From Acidobacteriota bacterium (lineage in GTDB: Bacteria; Acidobacteriota; Vicinamibacteria; Vicinamibacterales; UBA2999): a DNA stretch of 49,750 nt. Position 1 is the first letter of the stretch. Every line of letters starts with the position of its first letter. Position numbers and translations under genes: made by a program. Below, piece after piece: positions 8,706 through 17,344 of this stretch. The stretch is from the NCBI GenBank assembly GCA_016213695.1, contig JACQZV010000086.1, positions 1-49,750 of the forward strand. The letters are read 5' to 3'. Below the pieces are notes generated by a model. It did not search any database. It was not told the origin of the DNA and was given only the letters and a program-made list of their open reading frames with translations.

Positions 8706-9494
8706 TCAGCGCGCTGCGGTTTGCTGGACCTGCGGCGGTATCGTCTTCTTTCCTCCGAAGAGTCCCGCGAACAGGAGCCACCCCATCGGCAGCAGCACCA
8801 GCAGGTACGTGAGCCACTGGCCATAGCGCCCCTCGGGGCCGTACGGCTCGGTCGCCCAGTGCAGCGACTCGCTGTACGGAATGCCGATGTTCGCCTCGGT
8901 CATTTCGTGGAACCCATAGATGAACAGCTGCACGACGAAGACCGAAAGAAACACGGCCGTGACCTGAAAGAACAGGCCAAGGTTCACGCGGTGCCCGTAG
9001 CGCGACCAGAGCCACGCCACGAACGCCGCGCTGATGGTGCCGGCCGCCGCGCCGCTGACGATGTCCATCGCGCGCACCTGGAACAGCAGCGTCCCCATGA
9101 GCATCGCCGTTTCCATCCCCTCGCGGGTGATCATGACCAGCGTGAACAGAAAGACGCCGGCAAACGCCTGAGCCCCAGTCTTGAGCGCCGATTGCTCAAG
9201 GTGCGTCTCGATTTCGCGCTTCATCCGCCTGGCGTGACGCCACATATGGACGATGAGCGTGGCGACGAGCACGGCGGCCACCAGCGCCAGCACGCCCTCC
9301 CACAGCGCCTGGTTGGAGGCCCGCTGAAAGACCATCCCCGCGCCCACGCTCAGCAGCACCGACAGCCCGATGCCCCAGCGCACGGCAGGGATGAGCTGGT
9401 GCCTGCCGCTCTTGCGCAGGTACGCGAGGCTGATGGCAACGATGAGAAAGGCTTCGAGCCCCTCCCGAAGAGTGATCACAAACGCCTGAAGCAT
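8706..9494 (-). CDS. FTR1-family iron permease
   Basis: Inner-membrane iron permease of the oxidase-dependent iron transporter family. Both iron-binding REXXE motifs are visible: REGLE (residues 10-14) and REGME (124-128). About seven hydrophobic segments are present in 262 residues. I chose ATG 9494, giving the canonical MLQAFVITLREGLEA start, rather than 9527. A near-palindrome in the upstream region (9503-9534) may be an operator. It leads a coupled operon with OsmC and DUF1624. No EfeO or EfeB-like partner is in the window; a multicopper oxidase or cupredoxin partner is also absent. Confidence 0.92.
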   Translation of the reverse strand: MLQAFVITLREGLEAFLIVAISLAYLRKSGRHQLIPAVRWGIGLSVLLSVGAGMVFQRASNQALWEGVLALVAAVLVATLIVHMWRHARRMKREIETHLEQSALKTGAQAFAGVFLFTLVMITREGMETAMLMGTLLFQVRAMDIVSGAAAGTISAAFVAWLWSRYGHRVNLGLFFQVTAVFLSVFVVQLFIYGFHEMTEANIGIPYSESLHWATEPYGPEGRYGQWLTYLLVLLPMGWLLFAGLFGGKKTIPPQVQQTAAR

Positions 9495-9502
9495 GTTGGA
9501 AA

Positions 9503-9534
9503 CCTCAATACTGAGACCGAGTCGCAATATTAGG
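9503..9534. promoter_or_regulatory. Candidate operator palindrome upstream of the FTR1 operon
   Basis: cctcaatactgagac and gtcgcaatattagg are inverted copies around a 3-bp centre, with two mismatches and one indel. It starts about 8 bp before the FTR1 start codon, where an iron-responsive repressor could act. It does not look like a textbook Fur box. The regulator is unknown. Confidence 0.4.
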
Positions 9535-9550
9535 CGGCGGGGCGGGGGCG

Positions 9551-9622
9551 GGTCAAGTCACCAGGCTCAAGCTCAAAGCACAAGGAATTACTGATGTAAG
9601 CCTTGTGCCTCGTGCCTTGGTT
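9551..9622. repeat. Inverted heptad array B (degenerate)
   Basis: Left arm contains agtcacc, aggctca and degenerate units ending agcacaagg (9551-9585). Right arm is cttgtgc, ctcgtgc, cttggtt (9602-9622). It lies between the FTR1 operon and the 3' end of the methyltransferase gene and could fold as a hairpin in either transcript. Confidence 0.6.
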
Positions 9623-9624
9623 TC

Positions 9625-10170
9625 TTACTTAATCGGAATCGTCCAGAGATAGATGGTCCGGCCGTTCACATTCATCGTCTGCTGCGGCTTGGCGTCGCCC
9701 ATGTCGAAGGCGTGCGACACGATCCGGGTGCCCGGCTTCAGCTCGGCGTTGAGTTTCGGCAGCAGCTTCAGGTTCAGCGACGGCAACAGATAGAGGGTCA
9801 CGACTGTTGCCTCGCTGATGTTGCTGGTGAACAGGTCCTGATTCAGGAACCGGACCTTGTCGCCGACGCCAGCCGTCTTCAGGTTCTCCATCGCCTCCTT
9901 GATGCGCTGCGGGTCGATGTCGATGCCGACGCCCCGCGCACCGTACGTCTTCGCTGCCGTAATCGGAGTGCGCCCATCCCCCGACCCGAGGTCGTAGACG
10001 ATGTCGTTGGCGCCGACCTTGGCGAGCTTGAGCATCGCGTCCACGACTTCCTGCGGCGTCGGCACGAAGATGACGTCGGGCGACCGGAGCGGCGCGGGCG
10101 TCTGGGCCGACGCGGGGACGATCAGCGCGGCCAGCATCGCCAGTGACAGGACACATATACGGAGTTTCAT
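9625..10170 (-). CDS. Exported class I SAM-dependent methyltransferase-like protein
   Basis: A 181-residue protein with an N-terminal signal peptide (hydrophobic core, cleavage near ASAQT) followed by a class I methyltransferase fold. Motif I is IVYDLGSGDGRTPI (about residues 57-70), the acidic loop after beta-2 is GVGIDIDPQRI, and the VPTPQEVVDAML segment precedes it. SAM is not known to be available outside the cytoplasm, so the export signal is odd. It may act as a binding protein, act before export, or use another ligand. GGGAGG upstream of ATG 10170 is a good ribosome site. It is divergent from the M2 peptidase. Substrate unknown. Confidence 0.8.
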   Translation of the reverse strand: MKLRICVLSLAMLAALIVPASAQTPAPLRSPDVIFVPTPQEVVDAMLKLAKVGANDIVYDLGSGDGRTPITAAKTYGARGVGIDIDPQRIKEAMENLKTAGVGDKVRFLNQDLFTSNISEATVVTLYLLPSLNLKLLPKLNAELKPGTRIVSHAFDMGDAKPQQTMNVNGRTIYLWTIPIK

Positions 10171-10260
10171 GGGCCTCCCTCGCAGAAAAAGACTCGCGGA
10201 TTATAGCGCGTCGCCGGTCAGGAGCGCGACCGGCCGCGGTCCCGGCGGTATGATCGCGCC

Positions 10261-12072
10261 ATGAATTCCCGAAGGGGGCTTCCCGTCCTGGTTCTCGCCG
10301 TGCTGTCTGCGACGGGCTGCCGCGACACCTTCACGCGGGCGCCGGCGGCCGGCGAGGCGAGCGCCTTCCTGCGCGAGGCGAACGCCACGATGCTGCGTCT
10401 CAGCAACGAGGCAAACGAAGCCGGCTGGGTGCAGAACACCTACATCACACCCGACACCGAAGCGATCGCGGCGCGGGCGAACACCGCCTTCATGACGGCC
10501 GTCACGCGCTTCGCCAAAGAGGCCACACGGTACGACAATGTGGACCTGCCGCCCGGCGAACGCCGGCAGCTGACCCTGCTGAAGAACGCCCTGACGATGG
10601 CCGCGCCCGCCGACGAGAAGGAAGCCGGCGAGCTGGCACAGCTGGTCTCGTCGATGGAAGGGATGTACGGCCGCGGCAAGTACTGCGCGGACGGTGAATC
10701 GGGCGACGCGTGCCTGGACATCGAGGAGATCACCGACATTCTCGCGAAGGACCGAGACCCGTCGCGCCTTCGCGGCGTGTGGGAAGGATGGCACTCGATT
10801 GCGCCACCGATGAGGCAGAGCTACACGCGCTTCGTCGAACTGTCGAACAAAGGCGCGCGCGAGCTTGGATTCGCCGACACCGGCGCCATGTGGCGGTCGA
10901 AATACGACATGCCGCCGGAGGCGTTTTCCCGGGAACTGGATCGTCTCTGGGCACAGCTGCGACCGCTCTACCTGTCGCTCCACGCGTACGTCCGCACCAG
11001 GCTGCGCGACCGGTACGGCGACCAGGTGCCGGCGGGAGGCCCGATTCCCGCGCACCTGCTCGGCAATCTCTGGGCGCAGGACTGGTCCAACCTGTACGAC
11101 ATCGTCGGCCCGGGGCGCGGGACTCCGACGGTCTCGCTGACCGACATCCTGCGCGCGCGCAAGGTCAGTCCGGCCGACATGGCGCGCCACGCGGAGCGCT
11201 TCTTCACCTCCCTCGGATTCGAGCCGCTGCCTCCCACATTCTGGGAGCGATCGCTGTTTTCGAAGCCTCGCGACCGCGAGGTCGTCTGTCATGCAAGCGC
11301 GTGGGACATCAATAACGCAGACGACCTCCGGTTCAAGATGTGCATCGACCAGACGGCCGAGGATTTCTCCGCCATCCACCACGAGCTCGGCCACAACTTC
11401 TACCAGCGCGCGTATGCCGCCCAGCCGCCGATCTTCCGCGACGGCGCCAATGACGGCTTTCATGAAGCGATCGGCGACACGATTGCCTTGTCGGTCACGC
11501 CCGAGTACCTCGTGAACGTGGGATTGCTCGACCGGGCGCCCGACGCGTCGGGCGACATCGCGCTGCTCCTGAGAACGGCGCTCGAGCGGCTCGCATTCCT
11601 GCCGTTCGGACTCGTCGTGGACGCGTGGCGCTGGCAGGTGTTCAGCGGAACGATCACACCGGATCGCTACAATCGCGCGTGGTGGGATCTGCGCGAGCGG
11701 TACCAGGGGGTCAAACCCGTCTCGGTCCGCGGCGAGGAGTTCTTCGATCCCGGCGCGAAGTACCACATTCCGGCGAACACGCCCTACGCGCGCTACTTCC
11801 TCGCCTCGGTACTGCAGTTCCAGTTCCATCGCGCGCTGGCGAAGGCGGCCGGCTGCTCCACGCCGCTCCACCGCTGTTCGATCTACGGAAACCGGGAGGT
11901 CGGGAATCGCCTGAAGGCCACGCTGGAAATGGGCGCGTCGCGGCCCTGGCCCGACGCGCTCGTGGCGCTGACCGGGCAGCGCGAGATGGATGCCACCGCG
12001 ATGGCCGACTATTACGCGCCGCTCAAGACGTGGCTCGACGAGCAGAACAAGGGGCGGCCGATCGGGTGGTGA
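10261..12072 (+). CDS. M2-family peptidyl-dipeptidase (ACE-like) lipoprotein
   Basis: A 603-residue zinc metallopeptidase of the angiotensin-converting-enzyme family (M2), releasing dipeptides from peptide C-termini. The zinc site HELGH is at residues 374-378 (in [11 protein letters not shown]) and the third ligand lies in [10 protein letters not shown]. The N-terminus has a lipobox, VLSATGC, so it is probably anchored to a membrane facing the periplasm. Length matches single-domain bacterial ACE homologues. ATG 10261 has no Shine-Dalgarno, but TATGAT at 10249-10254 lies 6 nt upstream, consistent with leaderless initiation. It converges on the HTH gene with about 33 bp between stops. Confidence 0.92.
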   Translation: MNSRRGLPVLVLAVLSATGCRDTFTRAPAAGEASAFLREANATMLRLSNEANEAGWVQNTYITPDTEAIAARANTAFMTAVTRFAKEATRYDNVDLPPGERRQLTLLKNALTMAAPADEKEAGELAQLVSSMEGMYGRGKYCADGESGDACLDIEEITDILAKDRDPSRLRGVWEGWHSIAPPMRQSYTRFVELSNKGARELGFADTGAMWRSKYDMPPEAFSRELDRLWAQLRPLYLSLHAYVRTRLRDRYGDQVPAGGPIPAHLLGNLWAQDWSNLYDIVGPGRGTPTVSLTDILRARKVSPADMARHAERFFTSLGFEPLPPTFWERSLFSKPRDREVVCHASAWDINNADDLRFKMCIDQTAEDFSAIHHELGHNFYQRAYAAQPPIFRDGANDGFHEAIGDTIALSVTPEYLVNVGLLDRAPDASGDIALLLRTALERLAFLPFGLVVDAWRWQVFSGTITPDRYNRAWWDLRERYQGVKPVSVRGEEFFDPGAKYHIPANTPYARYFLASVLQFQFHRALAKAAGCSTPLHRCSIYGNREVGNRLKATLEMGASRPWPDALVALTGQREMDATAMADYYAPLKTWLDEQNKGRPIGW

Positions 12073-12105
12073 GGTGTGGCCCGCCCTCGCCACAGTCGAG
12101 CGCGG

Positions 12106-12672
12106 TTACGGTATGGCTGACGCTCGTCGTGCGGAGACGGTTCGAGAAGCGATTCCTCGATCCCGGCCGGCCCGAATAGACCACAGGGCATCAGCCGCGC
12201 GCAGGATCAGCGTGCGCCACGACGGCACCGTCGCGCGATCCGTGTGCTGCATGCCGCGTCGCCGGTCCACCTCCCGGTGCTCGTCTCGGTAGCCGCAGGG
12301 CAGCGCCACGATCGCCGCCAGTTCCCGCATCGTCTCGCGCGCACGGCGATCGCCGTGCGGAAACAGCCGGCAGAATTCGTCGACGGTGTCGGTCGGATCG
12401 AGCCCGACGACGGTGGCATAGGCGCGGACCCACGCGCGCGCGTACACACCATGCGGCCATCCCGCCAAATCTCCGCGCTCGAGTGCATCGAGGCGACCGG
12501 GGACCACGCGCATCACGCGGGAGACATCGTCGAGGGAGAGCCGCTTGCGTTCGCGGTGCAGACGAAGGCGGAAAGCGAAAATGGACTGCGACGTAGTCGC
12601 CGCTGCTCCGGGTGCGCGTTCAGGGGAACGGCTGGCCTTGGCTGCAGACTCTGCAACCCCTAGATATCGCAC
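12106..12672 (-). CDS. RodZ-like HTH domain protein, paralog A
   Basis: A 188-residue protein with a RodZ/HTH_25-type helix-turn-helix (FRLRLHRERKRLSLDDVSRV through YARAWVRAYATVVGLDP) at about residues 32-100. It then has DEFCRLFPHGDRRA and a C-terminal PSW segment shared with its neighbour. Full RodZ proteins have a membrane helix and periplasmic domain; I see neither here. The start is the GTG at 12672, placed 5 nt after TATAAT and without a Shine-Dalgarno, so the mRNA may be leaderless. It is a tandem paralog of the upstream gene but has its own promoter. Role unknown: DNA binding and protein-protein contact are both possible. Confidence 0.75.
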   Translation of the reverse strand: MRYLGVAESAAKASRSPERAPGAAATTSQSIFAFRLRLHRERKRLSLDDVSRVMRVVPGRLDALERGDLAGWPHGVYARAWVRAYATVVGLDPTDTVDEFCRLFPHGDRRARETMRELAAIVALPCGYRDEHREVDRRRGMQHTDRATVPSWRTLILRAADALWSIRAGRDRGIASRTVSARRASAIP

Positions 12673-12677
12673 GTAAT

Positions 12678-12711
12678 ATTATATTCTACGCTATTACTAG
12701 TGTACGCTCAA
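12678..12711 (-). promoter_or_regulatory. Promoter for RodZ-like paralog A
   Basis: On the minus strand TTGAGC (12706-12711) is followed after 17 bp by TAGAAT (12683-12688), and TATAAT overlaps it at 12678-12683. The -35 element overlaps the stop codon of paralog B. The AT-rich stretch stands out from the surrounding GC-rich DNA. TATAAT ends 5 nt before GTG 12672, so transcription probably starts at or next to the start codon. Confidence 0.65.
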
Positions 12712-13202
12712 GTACTTGTCCGTGGCGTCCCCTTGAGCCGCTGGCCGTTGCCGCCAGGGCTCAGCGGGACCACCACGCGCCACCACAGGACCTGCGCCCA
12801 TCGACCCACCGCCGTGTACCACGAGGGCTCGGGCAGCACATTGACCCGGGGACTATGGCGCCGTCGATCGCGTGCGCGGTCGCGCTCGTCGCGGTACTCG
12901 GACGGGTGCGCCACAATCGCCGCCATCTCGTGCAGGGTCGCGGCCGCCCGGCGATCGCCGTGCGGGAACAGACGGCAGAACTCATCGACCGTGTCGCTCG
13001 GATCGAGTCCAACGACGCTGGCGTAGGCGCGCACCCACGCGCGCGCATAAATGCCGCGCGGCCACTCCGACAGGTTGGTGGCTTCAAATGCCTCAAGGAG
13101 CTCTCGGTCGATGCACGTCGCCGCGGCGATGTCATCCACCGAGATCCGGTTGCGCTCGCGGTGCCGGCGAAGGCGCGCTACAAAAGCGTCCTGCGGGTTC
13201 AT
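12708..13202 (-). CDS. RodZ-like HTH domain protein, paralog B
   Basis: A 164-residue paralog of the next gene downstream. Aligned blocks include WPRGIYARAWVRAYASVVGL, DEFCRLFPHGDRRA and the PSW motif near the C-terminus. The N-terminal HTH_25-type domain is RRHRERNRISVDDIAAATC. I start at ATG 13202 (MNPQDAFVARL), which follows AGGAGA, rather than 13244. The C-terminal half differs most from paralog A, suggesting an old duplication with divergence of the target-facing part. No transmembrane helix is convincing. It lies in the same direction as lysC-sir2-chdC but 255 bp downstream of chdC. Confidence 0.78.
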   Translation of the reverse strand: MNPQDAFVARLRRHRERNRISVDDIAAATCIDRELLEAFEATNLSEWPRGIYARAWVRAYASVVGLDPSDTVDEFCRLFPHGDRRAAATLHEMAAIVAHPSEYRDERDRARDRRRHSPRVNVLPEPSWYTAVGRWAQVLWWRVVVPLSPGGNGQRLKGTPRTST

Positions 13203-13417
13203 GCTGGGTCTCCTGGGGACATGTCTCCCCGTCCACCGCAGCAATTTCCGGGCCTCCGCCCCCGCGGATTCAGAAACGGCGCTTCGCGTTCAGCTGGAGG
13301 AACTTAGGGGTAGGTTACAGAACAGTGATCGCGTACCGATGTCCCAAACCGCGGCGCGCGCACCCTGGCGCCGTTGCGTTTTCGACAACACGGCCTGAGC
13401 CTCTGCCGACAGACTTT

Positions 13418-13466
13418 GGGCCTCGGCCTGCAGGCTTCCGGCTTCGGGCTTCGGGCTTCAGGCTTT
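13418..13466. repeat. 7-bp tandem array (GGGCTTC-type) at the chdC 3' end
   Basis: Seven consecutive units read gggcctc, ggcctgc, aggcttc, cggcttc, gggcttc, gggcttc, aggcttt. The chdC stop codon (tca at 13458-13460 on this strand) spans the last two units, so the final residues LPKA come from array sequence. There is one arm only, with no inverted partner nearby. The other part of this intergenic space (13203-13417) shows nothing I can assign. Confidence 0.8.
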
Positions 13467-14273
13467 GGGGAGTTCGCCGTTTATGTATGCGGCAAGCTGC
13501 GCAGGCGCGAATTGCAGTCCCGTGAAGAAGGGGCCGAATTCGGCGAACTTCGCGCTCGCCTCGTCAAAGCGCATTTCGTAGATCAGCTTCTTGAACACCA
13601 GTGGATCGTCGGCAAACAGATCGACACCCCATTCCCAGTCGTCGTACCCAATCGAGCCGGAGATGACCTGCGTGACCTTACCCGCATAGTGGCGTCCGAT
13701 CATGCCGTGCTCGCGCATCATGGACGCGCGTCGATCGAAGGCTTCGCTGTACCAGTTCTGCGCCTCGCCGCGGCGCTTGTTCATCGGGTAGAAGCAGACG
13801 TAGCGCGCCTTCGGCATGTCGAGAAACAGCCGGCTCATGACGCGCTGCCGCTGCGTCTCCATTTCGGCGTCGAACGCCTGGTCGAATTCCTCGCTGCCCG
13901 GCTTGAACCTGGCGCCCACCTGCTCGTGGAGCTTCGCCGTCATCTCGTACATACCGAGCTCGACGACCGAGACGTAGGACGAGGTCGGCTCGAGCGCGTC
14001 GTACAGCTCCACCTGCGAGAGCGCCAGCTGCGCATGCGCGAGGCCGTCGAAGCCGCGCCGGAAGCAGACCACCATCAGATCGGCCTTGTGTCCGAGCACC
14101 TGCACGAACGCGGTCGACCCTGCATCGGGCACGGCGAGCGCGCGCACGGCGTCGGCGGCAAGCCGCCCGCGGTCGGCGGGCGTGCGATCCCGCAGCCGCT
14201 CCCAGCGGACACGGTACATCAGGTGCAGAACGCTCCAGCCCTCGAGCGTCTCAGGTACGGACGGGTTGTGCAT
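13458..14273 (-). CDS. chdC: Coproheme decarboxylase (HemQ/ChdC family)
   Basis: Peroxide-dependent coproheme decarboxylase, last enzyme of the coproporphyrin-dependent haem pathway, in the chlorite-dismutase superfamily. The 271-residue protein has the family pattern YVCFYPMNKRR...NWY, then MMREHGMIGRHYAGKVTQ, GSIGYDDWEWGVDLF and MRFDEASAKFAEFGPFFTG. Neighbouring haem genes are absent. No Shine-Dalgarno; TAAGAT at 14280-14285 (complement) lies 6 nt before ATG 14273. A GGGCAGT array begins 3 bp beyond that -10 and occupies the expected -35 position; another array forms the 3' end. The gene is thus bracketed by two arrays of different sequence. Confidence 0.9.
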   Translation of the reverse strand: MHNPSVPETLEGWSVLHLMYRVRWERLRDRTPADRGRLAADAVRALAVPDAGSTAFVQVLGHKADLMVVCFRRGFDGLAHAQLALSQVELYDALEPTSSYVSVVELGMYEMTAKLHEQVGARFKPGSEEFDQAFDAEMETQRQRVMSRLFLDMPKARYVCFYPMNKRRGEAQNWYSEAFDRRASMMREHGMIGRHYAGKVTQVISGSIGYDDWEWGVDLFADDPLVFKKLIYEMRFDEASAKFAEFGPFFTGLQFAPAQLAAYINGELPKA

Positions 14274-14288
14274 GAGGCGATCTTAGAT

Positions 14289-14336
<48 letters not shown>

Positions 14337-14356
14337 GAGAGTCGCCCCGCATGCGC

Positions 14357-15112
14357 TCAATCGGCGGGTGGCTGCCGAGCGAGCCGGGACAGGTGCGGCA
14401 GGATGTCTTCCGCGGCGCCGTGAATGGCCACATCCACCGCGTCGGACGCCGGCGTCTCCTCGAGGTTGATCTCCGCGGTGAAGGCGCCGTGCGCGCGCGC
14501 CTCGTGCACGAGGCCGGCGGCCGGATAGACAAGGGCGGACGTGCCGACGGCCAGAAAGACGTCGCACGCGGTGGCCTGCACCGCCCCGCGCAGCTGTGCG
14601 GGGCGCAGCGCCTCCCCGAACCACACCACGGCGGGTCTCGCCACCCCTCCGCAATGCGGGCAGCGCGGCGGCAGATCGGGAAGCGGCACGCGCTCGTCGC
14701 GCCAGGGATCGGACCCGGCCGCACAGCCGTCCCAGCAGGTGAGCTCCCAGATCGATCCGTGCATCCGCACCAGATTCCGCGTGCCGGCGCGCAGGTGAAG
14801 GTCGTCCACGTTCTGCGTCACGACCCGGCATCCGGGTCTCCCGGACCAGGCCGCGATCACCACGTGCGCCGCGTTCGGCGCACACGCGGCGATTGTCTCC
14901 CGCCGCCCCGCGTACCACTCCCACACGAGGCGCGGGTCGCGGCCAAATGCCTCCGGCGTGGCGAGGTCTTCGGGCCGGTACTGGCGCCACAGGCCCGCCG
15001 CGCCGCGGAACGTCGGCACGCCGCTCGCCGCTGACACCCCGGCACCGGTGAGGATGGTCAGGCGCTCCGCGCGTCCGAGGCGCGACGCAAGCGCGGCGAG
15101 GCGAGCGGTCAC
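14357..15112 (-). CDS. cobB: SIR2-family NAD-dependent protein deacylase
   Basis: Sirtuin of 251 residues removing acyl groups from lysines with NAD+. Visible are the NAD-binding GAGVSAASGVPTFRG (about 23-37), TQNVDDLH, catalytic H118 in VRMHGSIWELTC, and zinc cysteines C126, C130, C151, C154 (a CxxxC-CxxC arrangement, one residue longer than usual in the first pair). The ORF track fuses it to lysC antisense frames; the true start is GTG 15112, overlapping the lysC stop as GTGA, so the two are translationally coupled. Coupling a deacylase to aspartate kinase could be accidental. Deacetylase versus desuccinylase is not assigned. Confidence 0.9.
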   Translation of the reverse strand: MTARLAALASRLGRAERLTILTGAGVSAASGVPTFRGAAGLWRQYRPEDLATPEAFGRDPRLVWEWYAGRRETIAACAPNAAHVVIAAWSGRPGCRVVTQNVDDLHLRAGTRNLVRMHGSIWELTCWDGCAAGSDPWRDERVPLPDLPPRCPHCGGVARPAVVWFGEALRPAQLRGAVQATACDVFLAVGTSALVYPAAGLVHEARAHGAFTAEINLEETPASDAVDVAIHGAAEDILPHLSRLARQPPAD

Positions 15113-16515
15113 CCCTTGTCCAGTTGAAACGCGCGATGAATGGCGCGAACGGCGCCGGCGGCGTCGCGATCGGTGACGACGAGCGAAATGTTCCGCTCCG
15201 ATGATCCCTGTGAAATCGCGATGACGTTGATCCCGGCCGTCCCGAGCGCCCCGAACACGGTCGCCGCAATCCCCGGCGTGCCCCGCATGCGATCGCCCAC
15301 CGCGGCGACGATCGCCACCTGCTGCTCGGCCGTAATCTCGTCGATGTGTCCCCTCATCAGCTCGAACTCGAGTGCCGACCGCAGTGCCGCAACCACGCGG
15401 GGCGCTTCGGCGGCGCTCAGCACGAAGCAGATGTTGTTCTCCGACGACGCTTGCGAAATCATGAGGACGTTGGCCTGCTGCGCCGCTACGACATCGAACG
15501 TCTTCGCCACGATGCCCGGGATGCCCTGCATGCCGGTCCCGCTGATCGCCACCAGGATGACGCCGCGAATCGAGGTGACGGCTTTGACGCCGCGCGCCGA
15601 GGGATGGCCCTCGACGGTCACGCGCGTGCCCGGATGCGCCGGGTTGAAGCTGTTCAGGATGCGGACCGGAATGCGCTGCCGGAATGCCGGCAGAATCGTC
15701 TTGTAGTGCAGCACTTTCGCGCCGTAGTACGCCAGCTCGGACGCCTCGCTGTAGGAGACGTCCGGGAGCGTCCGCGCCTCGGGCACTTCCGCCGGGTTCG
15801 CGGTCATCACTCCGTCGACATCGGTCCAGATCCACACTTCATCGGCATCGAGCGCCGCGCCCACGATTGACGCCGAATAGTCGGACCCGCCGCGCCCGAG
15901 CGTCGTCATGACGCCGTCCGCCGTGGCGCCGATGAAGCCGGTGACAACCGGGATCTCGCCCCTCGAAACCGCCGGCTGCAGCCGGGCGCGCGTCCTGGCG
16001 CGCGTGTCGTCCATCAGCGGCTCGGCGCCGCCGAACTGGTCGGTCGTCACGATGAGCCCGGTGGCATCGACCGCGGACGATGGCGTGCCGCGCGCGGCAA
16101 TCGCGGCCGCAATAAGCGGCGCCGCCAGCATCTCGCCCGTCCCGGAGATCGCATCGAGGAGCCGCGGCGTCAGCTCGCGCACCATCGACAATCCGAAACA
16201 GAGCTTCTCGAAGCGTTCGAGCCGCTGGCCGAGCGCGTCGACGACCGCCGCGTGCCGGGCGGCGTCGCCCCCGACGAGCGCGTCGGCCACCGCCTTGTGG
16301 CGGTTGAACAGCTCCTCCCGCAGCGTCGGATCCCAGTCGCCGGTCGACGCCTGCCGGGCCGCGGCAATCAGCGCGTCGGTCACCTTGCTCATGGCGGACG
16401 TGACGACGACCACCTGGTGGCCGGCTGCGGCGGTGTCAACGGCGAGCTGGGCCGCCTGGGCGATCCGGTCGGCGGAACCCACGGAGGTCCCCCCGAATTT
16501 CATGACGATTAGCAT
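15109..16515 (-). CDS. lysC: Aspartate kinase (ACT-domain, monofunctional)
   Basis: Phosphorylates aspartate, first step toward lysine, threonine and methionine. The 468-residue protein starts with MKFGGTSVGSADRI, has the kinase VVVTSAMSKVTD loop and GRGGSDYSASIVGAAL, and ends with paired ACT domains (blocks around GIPGIVAKTFDVVAAQQANV and GIAATVFGALGTAGINVIAI) for allosteric control. No homoserine dehydrogenase domain is fused. ATG 16515 lies 8 nt after a TAAAAT hexamer (16524-16529, complement) and lacks a Shine-Dalgarno. It is divergent from the exonuclease III gene (73 bp apart) and first of the lysC-sir2 pair. Confidence 0.94.
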   Translation of the reverse strand: MLIVMKFGGTSVGSADRIAQAAQLAVDTAAAGHQVVVVTSAMSKVTDALIAAARQASTGDWDPTLREELFNRHKAVADALVGGDAARHAAVVDALGQRLERFEKLCFGLSMVRELTPRLLDAISGTGEMLAAPLIAAAIAARGTPSSAVDATGLIVTTDQFGGAEPLMDDTRARTRARLQPAVSRGEIPVVTGFIGATADGVMTTLGRGGSDYSASIVGAALDADEVWIWTDVDGVMTANPAEVPEARTLPDVSYSEASELAYYGAKVLHYKTILPAFRQRIPVRILNSFNPAHPGTRVTVEGHPSARGVKAVTSIRGVILVAISGTGMQGIPGIVAKTFDVVAAQQANVLMISQASSENNICFVLSAAEAPRVVAALRSALEFELMRGHIDEITAEQQVAIVAAVGDRMRGTPGIAATVFGALGTAGINVIAISQGSSERNISLVVTDRDAAGAVRAIHRAFQLDKG

Positions 16516-16588
16516 GTACCGCGATTTTACTTTGCAGGCCCCGGCGGACGAGCGTCGTCCGCCACGTCAGCCCGTATGATGGTTCGCG

Positions 16589-17344
16589 ATGCCCCTTACG
16601 ATTGCGACGTGGAACGTCAACGGCATCCGCGCGCGGCAGGCCGACGTCCAGCAGTTCATCGAGCGCGAACGCCCGGACGTGCTCTGCCTCCAGGAGATCA
16701 AGGCCGCACCCGATCAGCTGCCGGTCTGGCTCTGCGAGCTCGACGGCTACTGGTGCTACTGGCACGGCGGCAAGGGCTATTCGGGCGTCGGGCTGCACGT
16801 CCGCACAGCGGCGGCGCCTGATCGGCCCGCGTTCCACCACCCAGCATTCGACTTCGAACATCGCGTCGTCGCCGTGCAGCTGCCGCAGGCGACGATCGCG
16901 TCGATCTACGTCCCGAACGGCGGCAAGGACTTCGCCGCCAAGATGCGCTTCCTCGAGGCGCTCGACGCCTACGCGGCGGAGTTCCAGGCCGCGGGACGGC
17001 CGCTCGTGCTCTGTGGCGACCTCAACGTGGCCCGCACGGAGATGGACGTCCATCCGAAAGAACGGAAGCCGCACGCCATCGGGCAGCTTCCCGAAGAGCG
17101 CGCGCTCGTCGAGCGCATCATCGGGCGCGGGCTGGTCGACGTGCATCGGCAGGTCGAACCGGCCAACGCCGACCTCTTCACGTGGTGGGCGCCGTGGAGG
17201 AACCTGAAGCAGCGGAATATCGGCTGGCGCCTCGATTACGTGCTCGCGTCGGCACCCGTTGCCGCACGCACGATCTCATGCGTCGTCCAGCGTGAGACCG
17301 GCACGAGCGACCACGGACCGGTCGTCGCCGTCTTCGATGTGTGA
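16589..17344 (+). CDS. xth: Exodeoxyribonuclease III (AP endonuclease)
   Basis: Base-excision repair enzyme cleaving abasic sites and trimming 3' ends. At 251 residues it is the normal ExoIII length. Catalytic features: TWNVNGIRAR, LCLQEIKA (metal-binding Glu near 36), CGDLNVARTEMDV, the RLDYVLAS region and the terminal SDHGPV (Asp-His). TATGAT at 16575-16580 sits 8 nt before ATG 16589 with no Shine-Dalgarno. Its last 69 bp, including the essential SDH motif, overlap the convergent YkgJ/FliB-like gene. Confidence 0.94.
   Translation: MPLTIATWNVNGIRARQADVQQFIERERPDVLCLQEIKAAPDQLPVWLCELDGYWCYWHGGKGYSGVGLHVRTAAAPDRPAFHHPAFDFEHRVVAVQLPQATIASIYVPNGGKDFAAKMRFLEALDAYAAEFQAAGRPLVLCGDLNVARTEMDVHPKERKPHAIGQLPEERALVERIIGRGLVDVHRQVEPANADLFTWWAPWRNLKQRNIGWRLDYVLASAPVAARTISCVVQRETGTSDHGPVVAVFDV

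Noticed and set aside
10201-12093. 630-aa minus-strand ORF
   Set aside because: Exact antisense of the M2 peptidase, whose HELGH site and lipobox show which strand is coding.
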